Assembly: GCA_025758065.1 (NCBI GenBank)
Contig: CP107199.1
Span: 846,001-910,000, forward strand
Source: Lachnospiraceae bacterium
GTDB lineage: Bacteria; Bacillota; Clostridia; Lachnospirales; Lachnospiraceae
DNA: 64,000 nucleotides
Direction of reading: 5' to 3'
In this document: positions 32,574 through 40,164 of the stretch, in pieces
Position numbering within the stretch: the first letter of the stretch is position 1
Layout: each line of letters starts with the position of its first letter
Position numbers and translations under genes: made by a program
Notes under the pieces: model-generated
What the model saw: only the letters and a program-made list of their open reading frames with translations
What the model was told of the DNA's origin: nothing
Database searches by the model: none

Positions 32574-33521
32574 TTAATCCTGTTCTTGATAACTGGCTTC
32601 AATGTCGATGAAGCGCACATACACGGCGCAGACTTCGCCTTTTGCATCATAGCCAAAGTAGACGGGATAGTAACCGTCACCCCAGCCAGAGGAGAAGATG
32701 GGCAGATTGCAGTCCGTGTCCGGCACTGTCCAGTTGAGCCAGTCGCCGTACTCTCCCTGATATTTGGGGTGGGCTTTGACGTTTTCCTCCAGGAGATCGC
32801 AGAACAGGTCGTTGTAGGGGTCGATGTCCGGGTCTTCTTCCAAACGCTTGGCCCAGTAGGTCCTGAAGGCCGCCTGGGTCTGGATGTCCGCAATACAGCC
32901 CATTCCGGCGTCTACGCCGAAACCGAAGTAGTCGTCATCTCCCAGCGCCGCGTCCAGATTCTCGTTGCCCACCATACCCAGCTCATATCGGACAGGCTTT
33001 TCCTGAGAAACCTCCAGCTTGACGCAGGCGTAGCGGTCGCCGTATTGTTCGCTGGGCACCACGCAGATTTTCACGGGATAAGTTCCAGCGGGGATCGTTT
33101 GAAGGAAGGGCAGAGTGTCCTCCAGCTCCACCAGCGGATCACAGGCGAAGATCTGCCCGGTAGGGAAATGGACGACACCGATGTCCAGTACATCCACCGC
33201 CATGTTCCCAATCACTTTCTCTGTGAAATGGGCCTCTAAGTCATCTTTACAGGTCAGTTTGTTCTTGATTGCTTCGTATTTGTTCAGCCATTCAGTTGTA
33301 GGCATATCAGTTTCCTCCTGTTGATTCTGTTTCTTGATGTACACACTCTTTGAGCCGTCCCAGTAGCAGTTCACACACCGGCCATTCTGGAAATGATGGT
33401 CACAATTCGGGTAGCCATAGAGAATATGGGCACATTCCGGGCACAGTCCCATCATCTGTGAGGAGCCTTTGAAAAACAGGCTGCCGCACTCATCACAAAC
33501 GGCCAGTTCTTTTTCTGCCAT
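32574..33521 (-). CDS. DUF4241 protein with N-terminal zinc ribbon
   Basis: 315 residues starting MAEKELAVCDECGSLF. The first 55 carry CDECG...CPEC, C, CVNC sites forming one or two zinc ribbons. The rest is DUF4241, with VLDIGVVHFPTGQIFACDPLVELEDTLPFLQTIPAGTYPVKICVV and GFGVDAGMGCIADIQTQAAF, a fold predicted to act in immunity. An in-frame GTG at 33530 overlaps the previous stop and could be the true start. The ATG is chosen because it begins the recognisable protein. Confidence 0.8.
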   Translation of the reverse strand: MAEKELAVCDECGSLFFKGSSQMMGLCPECAHILYGYPNCDHHFQNGRCVNCYWDGSKSVYIKKQNQQEETDMPTTEWLNKYEAIKNKLTCKDDLEAHFTEKVIGNMAVDVLDIGVVHFPTGQIFACDPLVELEDTLPFLQTIPAGTYPVKICVVPSEQYGDRYACVKLEVSQEKPVRYELGMVGNENLDAALGDDDYFGFGVDAGMGCIADIQTQAAFRTYWAKRLEEDPDIDPYNDLFCDLLEENVKAHPKYQGEYGDWLNWTVPDTDCNLPIFSSGWGDGYYPVYFGYDAKGEVCAVYVRFIDIEASYQEQD

Positions 33522-33526
33522 AGGGA

Positions 33527-33853
33527 TCACCAGTCCCGTTCCCGGATGGCCTCTTCGGTGTCAATGGGGATGCCAAACCACTCCAGAATGTAGGCCACGG
33601 TTGCCGCGATACATTCCCGTGCCACCGTTTCGATCTCGCTGTCGTGCTCGTCAAACTCCTCCTGGAGATCATTGATGCCGCAGACCGCCTCATCCAGCGT
33701 TTCCTGCACCACTTCGGTATCGGTTTCGCCGTTCTCCAGCAGGTCGATGACCTTCTGAAGCTCGTCCTTTACCTTGTCTACCAAAAAAGCAGGATAGTAA
33801 TTGTCCTGATACATCTCGTCCAGCAGTTTGTAATTGGGGTCAAATGCTTTCAT
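33527..33853 (-). CDS. DUF5713 immunity-like protein
   Basis: 108 residues starting MKAFDPNYKLLDEMYQDNYYPAFLVDKVKDELQ and ending AIRERDW. This is the full DUF5713 signature, including SEIETVARECIAATVAYILEWFGIPID near the C-terminus. The ATG at 33853 has AAAGGAG nine bases upstream. A longer frame to 33877 was rejected because it includes that site. Helical, acidic. Function in immunity is by association. Confidence 0.82.
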   Translation of the reverse strand: MKAFDPNYKLLDEMYQDNYYPAFLVDKVKDELQKVIDLLENGETDTEVVQETLDEAVCGINDLQEEFDEHDSEIETVARECIAATVAYILEWFGIPIDTEEAIRERDW

Positions 33854-33869
33854 CGGGATTGCTCCTTTC

Positions 33870-34415
33870 TCATTCAAACATCAAACCGTATGATTCGGTC
33901 AGGCTTCCGTCGTCCTCGTGAAATATACACTGATACAGAGGCTCACGCTGGGTTGCTTTGCGGAACCGCTCCAGAACCGGAGCCAGCGGCTCACCGTTAG
34001 GGATGCCGAGGGCATCAGACACCCGTTGCAAGCTGTCAATATCCATATCTTCCAAGTTACAGTTGCGCTGTCTCTGCCCATACTCCTCCAATGTTTTGGA
34101 ATCTACATACTGCTTTGTGTCACAGCAGTCGTGCCAGCAGATACAGCTCACAAGCAGGGAAAAGAGGTCGTCCATGCTCTCGGCCAGGCGGCCTGCCTCC
34201 CCTTCGCTGCTGTAATAGCCGATGGAGCCATCCTCCAACAGGTGGTATTCTCCGCCGGAGCCATCCCTGGCAAAGGCCATGCCGGGCATTGAAAAAGTGC
34301 ACCGGCCTTCTGCGTCATCCCGCGGGGACAACTCATACAGCAGGAAGAAGTCAAACAGCGAATCAAATTCCTCTGCCAAATCAGGGTTTTCATGCAGTAT
34401 CTTCAAATAGTCCAT
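33870..34415 (-). CDS. SMI1/SUKH-like immunity protein
   Basis: 181 residues. The segment CTFSMPGMAFARDGSGGEYHLLEDGSIGYYSSEGEAGRLAESMDDLFSLLVSCI resembles the core of SUKH-type proteins that end their sheet with a glycine-rich GSGGEYHLL turn, then a helix LFSLLV. The N-terminal 30 residues are helical. The C-terminal 60 are helical and carry several cysteines. Assignment is moderate. GGAGG lies nine bases upstream of the start. Confidence 0.65.
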   Translation of the reverse strand: MDYLKILHENPDLAEEFDSLFDFFLLYELSPRDDAEGRCTFSMPGMAFARDGSGGEYHLLEDGSIGYYSSEGEAGRLAESMDDLFSLLVSCICWHDCCDTKQYVDSKTLEEYGQRQRNCNLEDMDIDSLQRVSDALGIPNGEPLAPVLERFRKATQREPLYQCIFHEDDGSLTESYGLMFE

Positions 34416-34431
34416 AGTCGTTTTCCTCCGT

Positions 34432-35436
34432 TTACGGTTCTTGGGTCATTTTGCGTAGCTGTTCCCGCCACAGCGGTTCTTCAATCATCTCATCATTTTG
34501 GTAAAAGTGATCTTTGTCGCGGGCCAAATGGTCAGCGAGCGGAGGTGCGTCCAGCGGGGTGCATACGGTGAAACTGTCTCGATCCGCCCCCTTGATCTCC
34601 CGGTTGAGGTAGTACACCCGCTTGGCATCGCGGGAATACCAGTGACTGAGCAATTCCCATGAGGGCAGATCCGCCTTGGGAAGCTGTTTACCGTAAGCAT
34701 AGATCCGTTTCTCGTCCCTGGCAAAATAGGTGTCGCCCAACGAGAGGAAAGAGGAAACTTCCGCGCTTTTAATGATCTTCACCTTGCCGTCTCCGTTGTG
34801 GAAGTAGACCTGTCGGCTGTCCTTTGCATATCCCTGGGGCGCACCCGAATCGTTCTGGCCATTGTCTAATACCTGGAAGTCTGCCAGATCTGCACCTGGG
34901 ATTCTCCCGCTGGTGGTGTAGACGGCTGTTTTATCCATGGCATAGGCATAGTTTAACACCCGAAACGATGCCGGGTCTGCTCCACGCAGGCGAATTCCGC
35001 CGAGAAAGCAGGCCGTAGAGGATTTGCCCCAGTAATGCCAGTAGCAGAAGTCTTTGGGCGCAACACCATTGAGCAGGCTGTTTTCATATAGGCCGGAGAA
35101 ATAAACGGCCTCATCTTGAAGGAAAAACTCATTGTCCACCGGCTCTGTGCTGGTGATTGGTTGTAGCGGTTCTTCGTGATGATCTGTTATGCTCAGTTCG
35201 ATCTCGTCGTCGCTATAAACTAAGTAGAGCCCATGAGGGGCCTTTCTATCGAAATGCAGTTCAATGTCATGATATTTGAGGATCAAAGGTTTCCCGTCGC
35301 TTCTCATGGTGGAAACGACATCGGGATTCCCGAAGATTTCTATGATCTCATCCTGCGATATTCCGAATTTCAGCGGTGAAATGTTCTGGGGATTCTGCAA
35401 TATTTGATTGCGCCAAATAGTAAAATCCTGTTTCAT
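34432..35436 (-). CDS. DKNYY-repeat protein
   Basis: 334 residues. The C-terminal two thirds contain several DKNYY-type repeats: KTAVYTTSGRIPGADLADFQVLD, KDSRQVYFHNGDGKVKIIKSAEVSSFLSL, RDEKRIYAYGKQLPKADLPSWELLSHWYSRDAKRVYYLNREIKGADRDSFTVC. This repeat is known from surface and immunity-associated proteins and forms a beta meander. The N-terminal 90 residues are unassigned. It overlaps the previous gene's stop by four bases (ATGA). No signal peptide, so cytoplasmic. Confidence 0.75.
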   Translation of the reverse strand: MKQDFTIWRNQILQNPQNISPLKFGISQDEIIEIFGNPDVVSTMRSDGKPLILKYHDIELHFDRKAPHGLYLVYSDDEIELSITDHHEEPLQPITSTEPVDNEFFLQDEAVYFSGLYENSLLNGVAPKDFCYWHYWGKSSTACFLGGIRLRGADPASFRVLNYAYAMDKTAVYTTSGRIPGADLADFQVLDNGQNDSGAPQGYAKDSRQVYFHNGDGKVKIIKSAEVSSFLSLGDTYFARDEKRIYAYGKQLPKADLPSWELLSHWYSRDAKRVYYLNREIKGADRDSFTVCTPLDAPPLADHLARDKDHFYQNDEMIEEPLWREQLRKMTQEP

Positions 35437-35987
35437 AGTTTTCCGTCCAGTGCCTCAACCGTTTTCATGGCAGCGGAATCAAAGTTGCACTGCCGCAGTT
35501 CCCGTTCGATTAGGGCAAACACATCTGGAAAGCACTCGATCTCATCCTGATACTCATATTTCGCATACAGTTTCCCATACTCCGAGATCCAAACCTCCGC
35601 TGGGTAGTAGTAGCCGATATGACCGATGGGCTGGCACTTCTGACCAGCTGCCTGCTCGATCTCCGCCAGCTCACAGCCGGACATATCCCGGAAATAGGCG
35701 TCCTCCAAATGGTTTTTGATCCCGTTGACCAGGTAAGGGAACAACGCAAACTCAAAATCCGCCGCCCATTTCAGCTTTTTCTGCGCCAGGTACCACTCAC
35801 AGCACAGGCCGAAATACTTGCGGTAAAACCGCTGGGTGGTCTTCATCATCGGGACGCCATGATCGGCGTAATACTTCTCCGCAATGGAAATATCCACACT
35901 GCGGCCCTCGTACCATCCGGCGTACTCCATCAGCTGCTTGACCTTGCTTTGGAGATCGCCAGAAATGGGGACGCGTTCTTTAATCAT
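35433..35987 (-). CDS. SUKH-3 family immunity protein
   Basis: 184 residues starting MIKERVPISGDLQ, with GGAGGTAA seven bases upstream. The pattern EYAGWYEGRSVDISIAEKYYADHGVPMMKTTQRFYRKYFGLCCEWYL near the N-terminus is the SUKH-3 signature, with PIGHIGYYYPAEVWISEYGKLY and CFPDVFALIERELR near the end. SUKH-3 is an established immunity branch. Translationally coupled to the DKNYY gene. Confidence 0.82.
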   Translation of the reverse strand: MIKERVPISGDLQSKVKQLMEYAGWYEGRSVDISIAEKYYADHGVPMMKTTQRFYRKYFGLCCEWYLAQKKLKWAADFEFALFPYLVNGIKNHLEDAYFRDMSGCELAEIEQAAGQKCQPIGHIGYYYPAEVWISEYGKLYAKYEYQDEIECFPDVFALIERELRQCNFDSAAMKTVEALDGKL

Positions 35988-36019
35988 GTTGGTTACCTCC
36001 ATTACCAGATTTCAGACAT

Positions 36020-36430
36020 TTACAACTTTGCCACAAACTCATAGGAAACTGCAATGATGTCGTAAACATCATCATATGTAAACAGCCGGTAGTGCTGATA
36101 GATGCCTTTGTCAAAGTCTTCCCGCACCGGCAAAGACTTCAGCCAGGTGCTGTCCTCGATCAAATCAAAGGAGCTGCCAGCTATATACTCAGTCCCAGCC
36201 ATGTTTTTATAGGTGTCCAATTCACAAGAAAAATAGGCCAGCACCCGCCGGAAGGTGAGTGTGTAGGGAAACCAGTCTTTTTCGTCCCTGTGCTGGGAGA
36301 CCAGATGGCCATTGATGTCCCCCGTAAAGGTCAGATTGTTCAGTCCATCCTGTTTCACCTGATCCAGATAAATGCAGTCCCGTCCCTTCAAAACACCTAA
36401 GCAGGTATTAACAGCAGTCGCTTTCTCCAT
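36020..36430 (-). CDS. Unclassified immunity-like protein
   Basis: 136 residues starting MEKATAVNTCLGVLKGRDCIYL. ATG chosen because GGAG lies six bases upstream, whereas the in-frame TTG at 36436 abuts the site. Beta-rich first half (LTFTGDINGHLVSQHRDEKDWFPYTLTFRRVLAYFSCELDTYKN), helical end. No recognised family. Confidence 0.6.
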   Translation of the reverse strand: MEKATAVNTCLGVLKGRDCIYLDQVKQDGLNNLTFTGDINGHLVSQHRDEKDWFPYTLTFRRVLAYFSCELDTYKNMAGTEYIAGSSFDLIEDSTWLKSLPVREDFDKGIYQHYRLFTYDDVYDIIAVSYEFVAKL

Positions 36431-36439
36431 AGACAACTC

Positions 36440-37279
36440 CTATCCCTCAATACTGGCAGCTTTGAGGCCCTTTTTCAAGGAGCCGTAGACCGTCACCGCA
36501 TGGTCGGTGAACATCTCGTCGCAGTCAAACCAGGCGGTGAAGCTGCCGCCGGAGGTGACGGACAGGCTGGTCATACTGATCCGTCGGGCCAGTTCTTCCT
36601 CTGTGATTGGGTCTGTTTCCGGATTTCGGGGGTTTCCCTCATCCTGGGAGAGCCAGTTGTTGGCCAACTCGGTCAGGTTCTTTGCTGCAAGCTCCCGCAT
36701 GGCCTTGTCCCAGGTGTCACAGTCGGCCAGCAGCTTCTTGGCGGCGCTGCGGGCGCGGGTCCAGGAGGGCTTGCTCTCCGCATTGACCTCCAGAGAAAGG
36801 CTCACATCCGTTCCGCACCACTGGATCTCGCCCTCGAAGGTATCATAGTCCTTGTCCAGCTTCAGCTCACCCAGCACCTCGTCCTGGATCACCACCGGCT
36901 TGTGGTACTCGTCCAGAACGGCCTGGAGTTCCGGGCAGTCCTCATGGGCCTTGACCACCTGGGAGATACACCAAGGCCATGCCACCAGATCTTTTGCCCA
37001 TTCTTCTTTCATCCGGCGGATCTTCAGGCGGCAGATCTGCTCGTTTTGAAAGCGTCCCCAGCCCTTATCGCTGTTGCGTTCCTCATCGGTGACCGGCCAA
37101 TCCAGTCGCTCCTCTTTGGTGCTGACTTTGCCGGTGTCACAGAACACCATGCCCAGCGTCACAACAGTCATTTCCCAAAAGTTGCCTTTCCAGTTAAATC
37201 CGCCCCCAATGCAGCGATTGATCAGAGCGACCACTTCCTGCTCCTCGGGTTCATACATCTCATAAAATTCTTCAAACAT
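36440..37279 (-). CDS. DUF2262 protein
   Basis: 279 residues. The C-terminal 150 match DUF2262: VIQDEVLGELKLDKDYDTFEGEIQWCGTDVSLSLEVNAE, then helical RARSAAKKLLADCDTWDKAMRELAAKNLTELAN and SMTSLSVTSGGSFTAWFDCDEMFTDHAVTVYGSLKKGLKAASIEG at the end. The N-terminal 130 residues include a segment typical of companion helical domains. DUF2262 proteins are predicted immunities. Start behind AAGGAG. Confidence 0.85.
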   Translation of the reverse strand: MFEEFYEMYEPEEQEVVALINRCIGGGFNWKGNFWEMTVVTLGMVFCDTGKVSTKEERLDWPVTDEERNSDKGWGRFQNEQICRLKIRRMKEEWAKDLVAWPWCISQVVKAHEDCPELQAVLDEYHKPVVIQDEVLGELKLDKDYDTFEGEIQWCGTDVSLSLEVNAESKPSWTRARSAAKKLLADCDTWDKAMRELAAKNLTELANNWLSQDEGNPRNPETDPITEEELARRISMTSLSVTSGGSFTAWFDCDEMFTDHAVTVYGSLKKGLKAASIEG

Positions 37280-37291
37280 CGGTCATTCTCC

Positions 37292-38371
37292 TTATTCCTC
37301 AAACTCACCCTCGATCATCCCGTTCAGATACCGTCCGGGATCTGCGATGAAGTCATCCCATTTGGCCAGAGGGTGGAACTCCTCGTGCTCGATGTCCAGA
37401 TACCACAGCTTTTTGTCCCTGGGGCTCCACAGCAGCAGGTAGTCGCTGTAATTGTCCATGGCCGCCATGAGGGAGAGTAGCTTCTTCCGTTTCCTGGTCA
37501 TCTCCTGCACATCCATGTAGGAATACAACTCTGCCCACTTCACCCATTCCTGCTCCGGGAATTCCAAACGCAGGGGGCCGGTTTTCAGATATTCCACCAG
37601 CTTGGCGGGCAGTTTATAGGGCATGAGCTGACGCACCTTTTCTTGTTCGTTGTGCCAGTCTTCCGGTTCCAGGGATTTTAAGTAGTCGGCCAGCTCCTGA
37701 TTTTTGTTCTGCACCGCCACGGTGTAAGGCCGGTCGCCGTATTTGTCAGCAATGGTGATGTCGGCTCCTTGCTCAATGAGCCAGCGCACCATGGGGAGAT
37801 TCTTATGCCGAGCCGCTTCGGTGACAGCGGTGGGGGCGTTCGGAAACACCATGTCCGGCTTGTGGTAATTGATGTCTGCCCCTTTTTCCAGAAGCAGCCG
37901 GGCAAGTTTGGTGTTGCCCTCGGACACAGCGGCCCGGAATGCCTCGCCGCCAAACTTGTCCACTGTGATCCCAGCTTGCTCCAGCACCTGGATATTCTCC
38001 GGGCGCTTTCCCCAGCGTACTTCCTGGAAGGCCCGCTCTTTCTGCTTCGAGCTGAGTTTTGCGGCCTGTCCAGCAAAGAGCGCCACCACCTCTGGCCCAC
38101 AACAGCGGGCGGCGGTGAGCAGCAGGGGCTGTTCCTCTGCCAGACCGGGATCGGCTCCATGCTCCAGCAGGAAGTGGATCATGGGTACATCATTCCGAAA
38201 AACCGCAATCTCCAATGGCATCAGCTTGATGTATTCGCTGAGCTGGATGGGAACATCTAAATCCAGACCGCCTTGGAGCAGCGCCTCCAGCTTGGAAGTG
38301 TCATGGTCACAGATGGCGGCAGCCGTTTCCGGGAGGGTCTCCCAGCGGCCAATATATGCAATTTGGTACAT
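37292..38371 (-). CDS. Ankyrin-repeat protein
   Basis: 359 residues. Ankyrin-type repeats run from about 25 to 225: LEIAVFRNDVPMIHFLLEHGADPG, EAFRAAVSEGNTKLARLLLEKGADINYH, VTEAARHKNLPMVRWLIEQGADITIADKYGDRPYTVAVQNKNQELADYL. A C-terminal 110-residue domain (MPYKLPAKLVEYLKTGPLRLEFP... LLLWSPRDKKLWYLDIEHEEFHPL) resembles the SMI1-like or T6SS-immunity terminal domains. Ankyrin immunity proteins are well known in polymorphic-toxin clusters. AGGTG lies seven bases upstream. Confidence 0.85.
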   Translation of the reverse strand: MYQIAYIGRWETLPETAAAICDHDTSKLEALLQGGLDLDVPIQLSEYIKLMPLEIAVFRNDVPMIHFLLEHGADPGLAEEQPLLLTAARCCGPEVVALFAGQAAKLSSKQKERAFQEVRWGKRPENIQVLEQAGITVDKFGGEAFRAAVSEGNTKLARLLLEKGADINYHKPDMVFPNAPTAVTEAARHKNLPMVRWLIEQGADITIADKYGDRPYTVAVQNKNQELADYLKSLEPEDWHNEQEKVRQLMPYKLPAKLVEYLKTGPLRLEFPEQEWVKWAELYSYMDVQEMTRKRKKLLSLMAAMDNYSDYLLLWSPRDKKLWYLDIEHEEFHPLAKWDDFIADPGRYLNGMIEGEFEE

Positions 38372-38378
38372 AAGGCAC

Positions 38379-38720
38379 CTACTTTCGTTGTTGTTTCACT
38401 TGATAGGGAACGGTCCGGCCCAGCACCCGGCCTTTGCCAACGGCATTGGCTCCCTCATAGATCAAAAATTCCGCATTGTTTTCCAGCGGGGCGTAGTCAA
38501 TGGTATCTGGATAGAGAGGCTGGGCATTTCCAAAAGCCGGTGTATCAAATATACACTCGGTTCCGTCCAGAAAGCATACACCCAGATATTCCGTAGTTCC
38601 AATAACCATAAAAAGGGGACAATACTTTCCACTGACCAGGCTGGGGGGCGTTTTTCGCTTGCCGCTCCAGAAGATGACCTCCACATAGAGCACCGCCCGG
38701 TTTTCATCTGTTCCAATCAT
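38379..38720 (-). CDS. Small beta-barrel protein resembling EF-Tu C-terminal domains
   Basis: 113 residues, all-beta. YVEVIFWSGKRKTPPSLVSGKYCPLFMVIGTTEYLGVCFLDG, later FLIYEGANAVGKGRVLGRTV, resemble translation elongation factor Tu domain 3 (the EF-Tu C-terminal beta barrel that packs against the GTPase domain). EF-Tu is the partner of several contact-dependent toxins, so a decoy or shield is conceivable. The GTPase domain is absent. This is an inference from a partial pattern. Confidence 0.55.
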   Translation of the reverse strand: MIGTDENRAVLYVEVIFWSGKRKTPPSLVSGKYCPLFMVIGTTEYLGVCFLDGTECIFDTPAFGNAQPLYPDTIDYAPLENNAEFLIYEGANAVGKGRVLGRTVPYQVKQQRK

Positions 38721-38734
38721 GCCGTATTCTCCTC

Positions 38735-39322
38735 TTATCCCACAATGGTGGTTTCCTGGATAGCCAGATTATCGTAATCCATGGCGATCAGCTTTTCAGC
38801 GGCCTGTGGGGTACACATAAACCAGGTGCTCATGCCCCAGGCATCCATCCTTGTAACCGTGAAGAAGTCGGTTTCGGTGGGAGTCGGATTTCTTGCGTCA
38901 AGATAGTGGTCGGAGTAGAGGTACACCAGATCTACCTCCCGCTCCGGCAGCCACTTGGCCCGGCGCGCACGGGGCTTTCCGTTTTTCAGCGTCTTTTCCC
39001 TGGGGTTCTCGAACCACGCCAGCTCCTTGAGTTTCAGGCCAGTGAAGGCATCCATCAGCCGCTGGGCAATCTCCCGGTGGGTGAACACCCCACAGTTCCA
39101 GGAGCCCATGAGCCATGTCATGATAAAATCGCCTACCTTGCTTCCGGGTGCGGGCGGCCCATAGACGCTCTCATCCGCCCACATGACCTCTATCTTTTCA
39201 CATTGATCTGGCCGGGGACAGGACTGCTTGTTGCCGTATCGGTACATGATATTCACATAACCGAAGTCCTTGCCGGTTCGGTCATGGCCGACGGCTTCTA
39301 TTTTATAAGCAGTGATTGACAT
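38735..39322 (-). CDS. Unclassified cargo protein
   Basis: 195 residues starting MSITAYKIEAVGHDRTGKDFGYVNIMYRYG, with AGGAGGTGG nine bases upstream, so the longer frame to 39358 was rejected. A beta-rich first half is followed by a basic helical stretch (ENPREKTLKNGKPRARRAKW) and an acidic end. Its start lies 25 bases inside the preceding gene. No family recognised. Immunity role by neighbourhood. Confidence 0.6.
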   Translation of the reverse strand: MSITAYKIEAVGHDRTGKDFGYVNIMYRYGNKQSCPRPDQCEKIEVMWADESVYGPPAPGSKVGDFIMTWLMGSWNCGVFTHREIAQRLMDAFTGLKLKELAWFENPREKTLKNGKPRARRAKWLPEREVDLVYLYSDHYLDARNPTPTETDFFTVTRMDAWGMSTWFMCTPQAAEKLIAMDYDNLAIQETTIVG

Positions 39323-39708
39323 TGCAGTTCCACCTCCTGAGCCAGCACAAATCCGCATAGTCCAAGGGAAGAGTCGATGACAAATACCCGGATGTGCTCC
39401 CGGTCCATGCGCTCCCGCAGTTCCTCGATACTGCAGCAGGCGGGAAAGCTGTAAGGGATGGTACCGTCCAGCAGGTCTTTATACTGTTCAAAAAAACCGT
39501 CCACGGTGATCTCGTCCATACCAAAGAGGATGTTGTCCTGGATCACATTCTCAAACCAGTGGGCCAGCAGGCCGGTGAAGTGAACGGATACTTTCTCTCC
39601 GGCCTCGGTCTTGGTATCCATGTGCAGGGAATGGGATTCAAAGTCAGCGCAGTAGCGCAGGACTCTGTTGTCGTGCAGGCCATCAAAAGAGCAAATCAGC
39701 GTACTCAT
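39298..39708 (-). CDS. Unclassified immunity-like protein
   Basis: 136 residues starting MSTLICSFDGLHDNRVLRYCADFES (ATG at 39708 behind AGGAGG). Contains KVSVHFTGLLAHWFENVIQDNILFGMDEITVDGFFEQYKDLLDGTIPYSFP and an end AQEVELQCQSLLIK. The first half is beta-rich, the second helical. Overlaps both neighbours slightly: it begins inside the 70-residue gene and ends inside the 195-residue gene. Confidence 0.6.
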   Translation of the reverse strand: MSTLICSFDGLHDNRVLRYCADFESHSLHMDTKTEAGEKVSVHFTGLLAHWFENVIQDNILFGMDEITVDGFFEQYKDLLDGTIPYSFPACCSIEELRERMDREHIRVFVIDSSLGLCGFVLAQEVELQCQSLLIK

Positions 39709-39917
39709 AGGGATTCCTCCTCGTCCATGAGCTGCTCCTGGATCTCTTTGGGCAGGTCGTTCCACAAAATATCGTATGTAAAATCCCGAATCTCCGGGTA
39801 ACACTCCCGTGCGGTCTTTTCCGCAATATCTCTATTCAGGTAGTGCATCTCTTGGTGGAAAAACCAGTTGAGTTTTTCCATCAGCCGATAGAGTCGGATT
39901 TGTTCTTCTTGGGTCAT
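39705..39917 (-). CDS. Small helical immunity-like protein
   Basis: 70 residues: MTQEEQIRLYRLMEKLNWFFHQEMHYLNRDIAEKTARECYPEIRDF..., ending MDEEESL. Fully helical and acidic. GGAGG lies nine bases upstream of the ATG, and the stop overlaps the next gene's start by four bases. No family recognised. Confidence 0.6.
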   Translation of the reverse strand: MTQEEQIRLYRLMEKLNWFFHQEMHYLNRDIAEKTARECYPEIRDFTYDILWNDLPKEIQEQLMDEEESL

Positions 39918-39930
39918 GGGATTGCTCCTC

Positions 39931-40164
39931 CTATTTCAACTTCAGCACAAATCCCCAGATACTCACCACAATCAGGAGGACACCCAGCAGAAAGAAAACC
40001 ACACGCCGGTATCCTCTGCTGTGGCGGTGGGCATCCCGCGTACCAGTGGGGTCGCAGAGCCAGTTCCAGTTGCGGATCGCCCCAATTAAAATCACGGCTC
40101 CGATGAGCACCGAGGCAATGTACCAATGCTCTTGCAAAAATGCTGTGATCTGTTCGATGTTCAT
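39931..40164 (-). CDS. Imm17-like small membrane protein
   Basis: 77 residues with two membrane helices (YIASVLIGAVILIGAI at 15-30 and VVFFLLGVLLIVVSIWGFVL at 55-74) flanking a polar loop NWNWLCDPTGTRDAHRHSRGYRR. This topology and the NW-W-P loop match the Imm17 family of membrane immunity proteins. The start codon directly follows the stop of the previous gene (TAAATG). It would act in the cytoplasmic membrane against a membrane-targeting toxin. Confidence 0.6.
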   Translation of the reverse strand: MNIEQITAFLQEHWYIASVLIGAVILIGAIRNWNWLCDPTGTRDAHRHSRGYRRVVFFLLGVLLIVVSIWGFVLKLK

